From contig NZ_NPKI01000012.1 of the NCBI RefSeq assembly GCF_002284565.1, forward strand, positions 186,001-250,000: DNA of 64,000 nt. Reading direction: 5' to 3'. Within the stretch, counting starts at the first letter, position 1. Each line of letters starts with the position of its first letter. Origin of the DNA: Mesorhizobium mediterraneum. GTDB lineage: Bacteria > Pseudomonadota > Alphaproteobacteria > Rhizobiales > Rhizobiaceae. The notes below the pieces were generated by a model. That model was not told the DNA's origin, did not search any database, and saw nothing but the letters and a program-made list of their open reading frames with translations. This document shows positions 58,264 through 64,000 of the stretch, one piece after another. The position numbers and the translations under genes are program-made.

Positions 58264-61089
58264 CTACTGCCCCAGCCGTTCGAGCAGCACCGGCACATGC
58301 ACCTGATCGGATTTGTAATTGCCGGTCAGCATGTACATCATGATGTTGACCCCGGCGCGCAGCGCGTAAATGCGCTGCATCGGGTCCGACGGCACGGTCG
58401 GCAAAAGCGGGTCGCCATTCTCGTCAACCGCCCAGGCGCCGGCGAAATCATTGGCGGTGATCATGATCGGCGAGACGCCGTCGCCGGTGCGCACCGGGCG
58501 GTTCTCGGTGTTGCTGGCTTCGAGCGACGCCGCGACCCAGAGCGGGCTGCCGGCGAAGCGTCCGGGAAACTCAGGCAGGATGTAGAAGGATTTGGTCAGC
58601 ACATGGTCCGACGGCACCGGTTCCAGCGGCGGCACGTTGAGGTTGCCGAGGATGTCGCGCAGCCGCTCCGTCGCCGGGCTGGCCGAATCCGCGCCGATGC
58701 CGGTGGCGAACTGGTCGCGCGTGTCGAACAGCACCGTGCCGCCCTGCTGCATATAGGCGTCGACGCGGGCGATCGCGGCCTGGCTCGGCATCGGCGCGGC
58801 AGGGTCGATCGGCCAGTAGATCAGCGGATAGAAGGACAGCTGGTCCTTCGAGATATCGACGCTGGCCGGCGCGCCCGGCTCGAGCGCGGTCTTCTCGATC
58901 AGGAAGCGGGTCAGGCCCTCCAGCCCGGCCCGGCTGATCGAATCGACGCTCTGTTCGCCGGTCTGCACATAGGCGATCCGGGTCTTCGAAATGTCCTCGA
59001 TCGCCCGGTCATCGCCCGGTTTGGCATCGTCGGCGCGGGCGATGTCGGTGTGGCCGCCCAGGGCGCCGAGCGCAATCAGCAGGGCGGCGGTGGTTGCGGC
59101 AGCAGTGCCGGCGCGGCGCGGCCGGCGCGAGAACAGGCCGCCCATCCAGAACACGGCCAGCGTGTCGAGCACCATCAGCAACAGCGCCGCCGCCACCAGT
59201 GGGCCTTTCAAATTGTGCGATTCGTCGAAAGCGTACTGGATGGTGGTGACCGGCACGGTGATCTGAGGACGGACCAGCGGCGCGAAGCTGCTTTCGGCAT
59301 TGAGCAGATTGTGGGCGAAGACGCCGGTTTCGGAGCCGTACAGGCCGGGCGGGTTCTCGAACGTCACCGGCAGCGGGCCGGCACCCGGCACCAGCGGCCT
59401 TGCATCCGGCGTCGGCGGCACCAGCGTGCCGTCGGCCGATATCATGCGGTAGGGCGCCAGCGAAGTGGCGGCGGCCTCGGCATTGGCGACCGCCGCACCC
59501 TGGTTGCGCGACAGTTGCACGATGCGGCGCAGCATCTCGACGAAGCTGCCGGAGATCGGCAGGTTCGACCAGGTCGCCTCCGGCGTGACATGGAACAGGA
59601 CGAGCGTGCCCTTGCCCTTCTTCATTCCGGTCACCAGCGGCGTGCCGTCGGCAAGCGTGGCCCAGGTGCGCTCGACGATATCGGGCGTCGGCTCAGCCAG
59701 AACCTGCCTGGTGACGGTGACCTCGGCGGGCGGAGCGAGGTCGGCGAAGGGACCGGTCTTCGGAAAATCGGTGACCGCCTGCGGCGTCGTCCACGACAGC
59801 GCGCCGCCGAGCGAGCGCTCGCCGGTGCGCAGCCTGACCGGCAGCAGATCGTCGTCATTGCCGCCGGCGACCAGCCGCGAGCCGGCGAACCGCACCAGCG
59901 TGCCGCCATTGTCGACCCAGTCGACCAGCCTTTGCCGCACCTGCTCCGGAATGGTGCCGACATCGGCCATGACGATCATCGCCGGCTTCTGGTCGAGAAG
60001 CTGCGGGATGGCGTCGGCGAGATCGGCGCTCGACGGCTCAGCCAAATCGGCGAAGGGCTGCAGCGCGCGTCTGATATAGTAGAGCGGCGACAGAAGCGGC
60101 TGCGCCTGGTCGGCCTCGGCCTGCGACAGCAGCCCGACGCGGCGGCGCTTGGAATTCTCGTCGAGCACGCGTACGGCGCCGGCCTGCCGCTGGCCGTCGA
60201 GCGCGATCGAGGCGAAATCGTTGCGCAGCTCGAACGGCACCGCCATCGTGCCGGTGGCGGTGGATTCGCCCGGCGAGAAGGTCAGCGTGGCGTCGGCGAT
60301 GCGGCGGCCCTTATCGTCGAAGGCGCCGGCGGTCACCTGAGCCGGCGCCGGATCGCCCGGCGCGCGGATGGCGGTCAGCTCGAAGCCGTCCACCTGGTTG
60401 TCGGCGCCGGTCAGGCCGATCAAGGTAGGCCTGTCGGAAACGGCCCAGACGACACGGGCGGCGTTCTTCGACAAAAGCGTGTTGAAGGCGGCCTCGTCAC
60501 CTTCCGCCGCCAGACCGTCAGCGAGCACGGCGACGCTGGCGCCCGGCAAGCTCTCCAGGGTTGCCGCGACGCGGGCGTAGACGGCAGGGCGGTCGGTCGG
60601 GATCGGCCTCGGCTTTGCCGCGCGCAGCCGGTCGAGCGCGGCGGCGGCGTCGAAGGGGCCGATCTCGGCATTCGGCTTTTCGGCGGTGAAGGCGATAATG
60701 ACAGGCACCTCGTTGGAGCTGGCATCGGCGATCAGCCGTTCGGCCGTGGCGACGCGCTGGCCCCAGTCGGCGGCACTTGCCCAGTCATTGTCGATGACCA
60801 GCGCAAGGGCGGCGCCTTCGGCCGGCAGTTTTTCACGCGGGTTGAAGACGGGTTCGGCCAGCGCCGCAACGATAAGGGCGGCCATCAGCAGCCTGAGCAG
60901 CGTCAGCCACCACGGGCTCTGTTGCGGCGTCTCCTCGCGCTTCAGCACCCGGGCCAGGATCTTCAGCGGTGGGAATATCTCGGTTTGCGGCTTGGGCGGG
61001 GTGAACCGCAAAAGCCACCAGATCACCGGCAGCGCCAGAAGGCCCCACAGCACCATCGGCGCCCCGAAGGAGAGCGGCAGCCAGCTCAT
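58264..61089 (-). CDS. DUF4159 membrane protein with BatA-like N terminus, third gene of the MoxR operon
   Basis: A 941-residue protein. The N-terminal 80 residues are a BatA-like membrane head (SFGAPMVLWGLLALPVIWWLL). A long extracytoplasmic region with vWA-like and GATase-like blocks follows, spans appear at about 630-700, and the C-terminal 210 residues are the DUF4159 domain (IAYVQTGEQSVDSISRAGLEGL, MQQGGTVLFDTRDQ). It matches the RL3501-type gene of the conserved operon. ATG at 61089 overlaps the DUF58 stop by four bases. Confidence 0.87.
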   Translation of the reverse strand: MSWLPLSFGAPMVLWGLLALPVIWWLLRFTPPKPQTEIFPPLKILARVLKREETPQQSPWWLTLLRLLMAALIVAALAEPVFNPREKLPAEGAALALVIDNDWASAADWGQRVATAERLIADASSNEVPVIIAFTAEKPNAEIGPFDAAAALDRLRAAKPRPIPTDRPAVYARVAATLESLPGASVAVLADGLAAEGDEAAFNTLLSKNAARVVWAVSDRPTLIGLTGADNQVDGFELTAIRAPGDPAPAQVTAGAFDDKGRRIADATLTFSPGESTATGTMAVPFELRNDFASIALDGQRQAGAVRVLDENSKRRRVGLLSQAEADQAQPLLSPLYYIRRALQPFADLAEPSSADLADAIPQLLDQKPAMIVMADVGTIPEQVRQRLVDWVDNGGTLVRFAGSRLVAGGNDDDLLPVRLRTGERSLGGALSWTTPQAVTDFPKTGPFADLAPPAEVTVTRQVLAEPTPDIVERTWATLADGTPLVTGMKKGKGTLVLFHVTPEATWSNLPISGSFVEMLRRIVQLSRNQGAAVANAEAAATSLAPYRMISADGTLVPPTPDARPLVPGAGPLPVTFENPPGLYGSETGVFAHNLLNAESSFAPLVRPQITVPVTTIQYAFDESHNLKGPLVAAALLLMVLDTLAVFWMGGLFSRRPRRAGTAAATTAALLIALGALGGHTDIARADDAKPGDDRAIEDISKTRIAYVQTGEQSVDSISRAGLEGLTRFLIEKTALEPGAPASVDISKDQLSFYPLIYWPIDPAAPMPSQAAIARVDAYMQQGGTVLFDTRDQFATGIGADSASPATERLRDILGNLNVPPLEPVPSDHVLTKSFYILPEFPGRFAGSPLWVAASLEASNTENRPVRTGDGVSPIMITANDFAGAWAVDENGDPLLPTVPSDPMQRIYALRAGVNIMMYMLTGNYKSDQVHVPVLLERLGQ

Positions 61090-62000
61090 GCGCGGATCCT
61101 CCCGGCTGAGCTGCCATCGACGGTCATCGCCATATGGACACGCACCAGCGCATCGGAGGCGAGGCGATCGGTGTGGTTGACCGTGAAGCTCCAGCCGAGC
61201 CGCTTGCACCAGTCGGTCAGCTCCTGGCGGCGGGCGATGTAGAGCAGGCGGTATTCATCGCCCAGCGTTTCGGCGCGGCCGGCGGTCAGCTTGTCGCCGG
61301 TCTCGGGATCGGTGAATTCGGTGCGACCGGCATAAGGAAATCTCTCCTCGGCCGGGTCGGCGACCTCGATCAGATGGGCACGCACGCCGTGGCGGGCGAG
61401 CACGTCGAGCCAGGCGATGGTGTCCTCGACCGGATCGAGGAAATCGCTGACGATGACGATGTCGCAGAAGCGGCGAATGCCGGACAGGTCGGGCTTTGCC
61501 GGCAATTCGCCGGCATGGGTGAGTTGCGCCGCGATACGCTCGGCGCCGTTGCGGGCGGTGAACGGATCGGTCAGCCCGGGCCAGGCGATACGCTCGCCGC
61601 TGCGCGACAGAAGCTCGGCCATGGCCAGCGCCAGCACCAGCGCGCGGGATTCCTTCGAGACGGTGGCTCCGGTCGATTTGTAGAGCATTGAGGGCGAGGG
61701 ATCTGCCCACAGCCACACCGTATGGGCCGCTTCCCATTCGCGGTCGCGCACATAGATGTGATCGTCCCGGGCCGAGCGGCGCCAGTCGATACGTGAGGAA
61801 TCGCCTTCGACATAGGGCCGGAACTGCCAGAAATTCTCGCCGATGCCGCGCTTGCGGCGGCCGTGCCAGCCGGCGATCACCGTGTTGACGATGCGGCGCG
61901 CCTCGACCAGCAGGTCAGGGACCAGCGACGCCCGCAACCGGCCGCGGGCGAGAGCGTCACGCGTCGCTGCCGGTGCCTGGGCCTCGCCTATACGCGCCAT
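61086..62000 (-). CDS. DUF58 protein, second gene of the MoxR operon
   Basis: A 304-residue cytoplasmic protein. GENFWQFRPYVEGDSSRIDWRRSAR is the DUF58 hallmark, and LWADPSPSMLYKS resembles the first MIDAS-like motif of a vWA fold. DUF58 proteins are encoded next to MoxR ATPases and are thought to be their substrates or partners. It overlaps moxR by one base (TGATG) and the DUF4159 gene by four, so the operon is tightly coupled. It matches the RL3500-type gene of the Rhizobium operon. Confidence 0.9.
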   Translation of the reverse strand: MARIGEAQAPAATRDALARGRLRASLVPDLLVEARRIVNTVIAGWHGRRKRGIGENFWQFRPYVEGDSSRIDWRRSARDDHIYVRDREWEAAHTVWLWADPSPSMLYKSTGATVSKESRALVLALAMAELLSRSGERIAWPGLTDPFTARNGAERIAAQLTHAGELPAKPDLSGIRRFCDIVIVSDFLDPVEDTIAWLDVLARHGVRAHLIEVADPAEERFPYAGRTEFTDPETGDKLTAGRAETLGDEYRLLYIARRQELTDWCKRLGWSFTVNHTDRLASDALVRVHMAMTVDGSSAGRIRA

Positions 62001-63004
62001 CAGATGCCTTTTGCCAGTTTCGCCACCACGTCGCGCACGGTCGTGCCCTCGGCACGGGCGGCAAAGGTCAGCGCCATGCGGTGCTGCAGCACCGGCTCGG
62101 CCAGCGCTCTGATGTCGTCGACCGACGGCGCCAGCCGTCCGTCGTAAAGGGCGCGGGCGCGGGCGCACAGCGTCAGCGCCTGGCTGGCGCGTGGGCCCGG
62201 GCCCCAGGCGACGTGTTTATCGGTCTCGGCATTGCCCTGGCCGGGGCGCGCCGAGCGCACCAGCTGGAGGATCGCCTCGACGACGCTTTCCGGCACCGGC
62301 ATGCGGCGGATCAAGGTCTGGATCTCCTTCAGCCGCGACGGCTGCAGCACGTTCTGCGCCTTAGCATCCTCGATGCCGGTGGTTTCCAGCAGGATGCGGC
62401 GCTCCGCCTCGATTTCGGGATAGAGGATGTCGACCTGCATCAGGAAGCGGTCGAGCTGCGCCTCGGGCAGCGGATACGTGCCTTCCTGCTCTAGCGGGTT
62501 CTGCGTTGCCAGCACGTGGAACGGCGCCGGCAGGTCATGGCGGACACCGGCAATGGTGACGTGATATTCCTGCATCGACTGCAGCAGCGCCGACTGGGTG
62601 CGCGGCGAGGCGCGGTTGATCTCGTCGGCCATCAGCAGCTGCGCGAAGATCGGCCCGGAGATAAAGCGGAAAGAACGCTTGCCGAATTCGTCCTGCTCCA
62701 TCACCTCGGAGCCGAGAATGTCGGACGGCATCAGGTCGGGCGTGAACTGGATGCGGCGGGAATCGAGGCCGAGCACGATGCCCAGCGTCTCGACCAGCTT
62801 GGTCTTGGCGAGGCCGGGCACGCCGACCAGCAGCGCATGGCCGCCGGCCAGCAGCGCCACCAGCGTGCGTTCGACAACGCTTTCCTGGCCGAAGATGACA
62901 CGGCCGACGCCATCGCGAACCCTGGAAATGTCGGCCAGCGCCGTCTCGGCCTGGTCGATCATATCCTTTTCGCTGATCGGGCTTTCCTTGATCATCACGC
63001 TCAT
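62000..63004 (-). CDS. moxR: MoxR-family AAA+ ATPase
   Basis: A 334-residue MoxR ATPase, a chaperone-like remodeller. Walker A is VGVPGLAKTKL (60-70), Walker B LLMADEINRASPRTQSALLQ, sensor 1 VLATQNPLEQEGTYPLPEAQ, with the arginine finger in LDRFLMQVDI. It is the first gene of the four-gene operon and the likely motor of it. ATG at 63004 follows AGAAGGA. The operon is broadly conserved in alphaproteobacteria; Rhizobium leguminosarum mutants (RL3499-RL3502) have envelope and shape defects. Confidence 0.93.
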   Translation of the reverse strand: MSVMIKESPISEKDMIDQAETALADISRVRDGVGRVIFGQESVVERTLVALLAGGHALLVGVPGLAKTKLVETLGIVLGLDSRRIQFTPDLMPSDILGSEVMEQDEFGKRSFRFISGPIFAQLLMADEINRASPRTQSALLQSMQEYHVTIAGVRHDLPAPFHVLATQNPLEQEGTYPLPEAQLDRFLMQVDILYPEIEAERRILLETTGIEDAKAQNVLQPSRLKEIQTLIRRMPVPESVVEAILQLVRSARPGQGNAETDKHVAWGPGPRASQALTLCARARALYDGRLAPSVDDIRALAEPVLQHRMALTFAARAEGTTVRDVVAKLAKGI

Positions 63005-63150
63005 GCAGCATCGATCCTTCTCGTTGGAAATACCGGCTTGCACCTTCGACGCCGCAGAATGCCGCGATTCGGCCTCGCATGGCGCCTGTCTTTGAACTTA
63101 AATCACAGACTTAGGCTGACAAGCGGAACAACAGTGACTATTTCGTGACC

Positions 63151-63780
63151 ATGATAGAACGCGCCGAGGATCGTGAAGAGAGTTTGACGGCCGTCGCTGA
63201 GGCGCGCGGACTGGAGGCGCTGATCTCGCGTGCCGCCCGCGCGGGTAAGGGGCCGGCGCCGGTGGAGCGCTGGAATCCGGCCTTTTGCGGCGATCTCGAC
63301 ATGGAGATCAGACAGGACGGCACTTGGTTCTACCTGGGCACACTGATCGGCCGCATGCCGCTGGTGCAGCTGTTTTCCTCCGTGCTGCGCAAGGACGAAG
63401 ACGGCAAGACTTATCTGGTGACGCCGGTGGAAAGGGTCGGCATCCGCGTCGCCGATGCGCCTTTCATCGCCGTCGAGATGGACGTTTGCGGCACCGGCGA
63501 TGGCCAAGCCATCACCTTCCGCACCAATGTCGGCGATGTGGTCGAGGCCGGGCCGGACCATCCGCTGCGCTTCGTCGACGAGGATGCGACCGGTGGCCTG
63601 AAACCCTATGTGCTGGTGCGCGGACGGCTGGAGGCGCTGGTGGCGCGGCCGGTCATGTACGAACTGGTCGAGCATGGCGAAGAGATCGAGGTCGGCGGCA
63701 GGAGGATGTTTGCCGTTCGCTCGAAGGGCGCCGTCTATCCGATCATGCCGGCGGAAAAACTGCAGCGGCTGAGCGCGTGA
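63151..63780 (+). CDS. DUF1285-family protein
   Basis: A 209-residue cytoplasmic protein with two compact beta-rich lobes. CGDLDMEIRQDGTWFYLGTLIGR and LVTPVERVGIRVADAPFIAVEMD are the DUF1285 blocks. Its function is unknown. The order, divergent from moxR and followed at once by a NUDIX CoA pyrophosphatase, is the common alphaproteobacterial neighbourhood. It overlaps the next gene by one base (TGATG). ATG at 63151 is used; a GTG two codons earlier also fits. Confidence 0.87.
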   Translation: MIERAEDREESLTAVAEARGLEALISRAARAGKGPAPVERWNPAFCGDLDMEIRQDGTWFYLGTLIGRMPLVQLFSSVLRKDEDGKTYLVTPVERVGIRVADAPFIAVEMDVCGTGDGQAITFRTNVGDVVEAGPDHPLRFVDEDATGGLKPYVLVRGRLEALVARPVMYELVEHGEEIEVGGRRMFAVRSKGAVYPIMPAEKLQRLSA

Positions 63781-64000
63781 TGGGGCAGCGTATGATGGAT
63801 CAGGTGACGCCGGTGCCGTTTTCCGCCGAGGATTTTCGCGCCCGTGTCGCGGCACAGCCGCTAGCGCATGCCGCAGACGATTACGGCGACCATCGCTTCA
63901 ATCCCGGCCATCCGCGTTTAAAGCTCGCGAAGGCCCTGCGCGATGCCGCGGTGCTCATCCCGGTGGTCGATCACGGACGCGACGCCACGGTTCTGCTGAC
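63780..64000 (+). CDS. NUDIX CoA pyrophosphatase, 5' part (runs off the window)
   Basis: The first 73 codons of a gene that continues past the window. The visible part ends DAAVLIPVVDHGRDATVLLT, which is the beta-strand block just before the NUDIX box in CoA pyrophosphatases (YeaB/NudL-like). The catalytic box itself lies outside. These enzymes cleave coenzyme A to phosphopantetheine and 3',5'-ADP. Its start overlaps the DUF1285 stop by one base. Confidence 0.75.
   Translation, partial: MGQRMMDQVTPVPFSAEDFRARVAAQPLAHAADDYGDHRFNPGHPRLKLAKALRDAAVLIPVVDHGRDATVLL

Noticed and set aside
56497..61242. A 1581-codon open frame on the plus strand
   Set aside because: It runs antisense to the two large membrane-protein genes of the MoxR operon. 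Its product is a low-complexity Arg/Gly/Asp/Val-rich string without domains, the usual shadow of a high-GC gene.
1..64000. CRISPR array, prophage, insertion sequence, tRNA or rRNA
   Set aside because: No regularly spaced repeats, transposase or integrase motifs, phage structural proteins, or RNA gene signatures were seen. The palindromic elements are short and intergenic and do not carry genes.

Overview
The window is high-GC chromosomal DNA from an alphaproteobacterium of the order Hyphomicrobiales (Rhizobiales), most likely Mesorhizobium or a close relative. The signs are a fused trpE(G) preceded by a 14-codon trpL leader with three Trp codons, an EipA (DUF1134) envelope protein, an RirA-type iron box, a NolR-like ArsR regulator, ChoXWV choline uptake, the MoxR-DUF58-DUF4159 envelope operon, a short ClpS2-type adaptor, and several copies of rhizobial palindromic intergenic repeats. 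I see no rRNA, tRNA, CRISPR array, insertion sequence or prophage. The species assignment is inference.

Layout. 1-13 kb: eipA, a membrane-anchored coiled-coil protein, an rRNA/tRNA methyltransferase, the NolR-like regulator, a HugZ-like protein, an acyl-CoA racemase/CoA-transferase and hydroxyacyl-CoA dehydrogenase pair, a glutathionyl-hydroquinone reductase, small housekeeping enzymes, and a membrane-bound protein with a DNA-binding-like head and TPR tail. 13-19 kb: leuA with a Leu-rich leader peptide (attenuator), then a TonB-dependent siderophore receptor under a probable RirA box, and an AbrB-family membrane protein. 19-24 kb: small oxidoreductases, a Tat-exported DsrE-like protein, a secreted protein with two related halves, an alpha-fucosyltransferase-like GT10 and a CDF metal exporter. 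24-31 kb: trpE(G) with its trpL attenuator, a zinc deacylase, an MFS exporter, and an FAD oxidoreductase coupled to a small DUF4126 membrane protein. 31-37 kb: a NodL/Maa-like acetyltransferase, a RES/Xre toxin-antitoxin pair with a clear operator, a GlxA-type regulator divergent from a cysteine hydrolase, and fhs.

37-44 kb is the most unusual part: a five-gene, one-direction operon (coiled-coil protein, unknown protein, AAA+ ATPase, DUF6638-like protein, DUF2333-like membrane protein) with no recognisable enzyme or known pathway. I propose it as a membrane-associated AAA+ machine. It is followed at 44-48 kb by two divergent Mur-ligase-like enzymes placed tail to tail outside any peptidoglycan cluster, one with a four-cysteine C-terminal cluster, and a GT4 glycosyltransferase.

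48-64 kb: thymidine kinase, the choXWV choline ABC importer, an OmpR-type two-component system divergent from two small secreted basic proteins, clpS2, and the four-gene MoxR/DUF58/DUF4159/membrane-protein operon. The window ends with DUF1285 and the start of a NUDIX CoA pyrophosphatase. Many gene pairs overlap by 1-4 bases (TGATG or ATGA), which points to translational coupling. Three further palindromic repeat families sit only in intergenic DNA.
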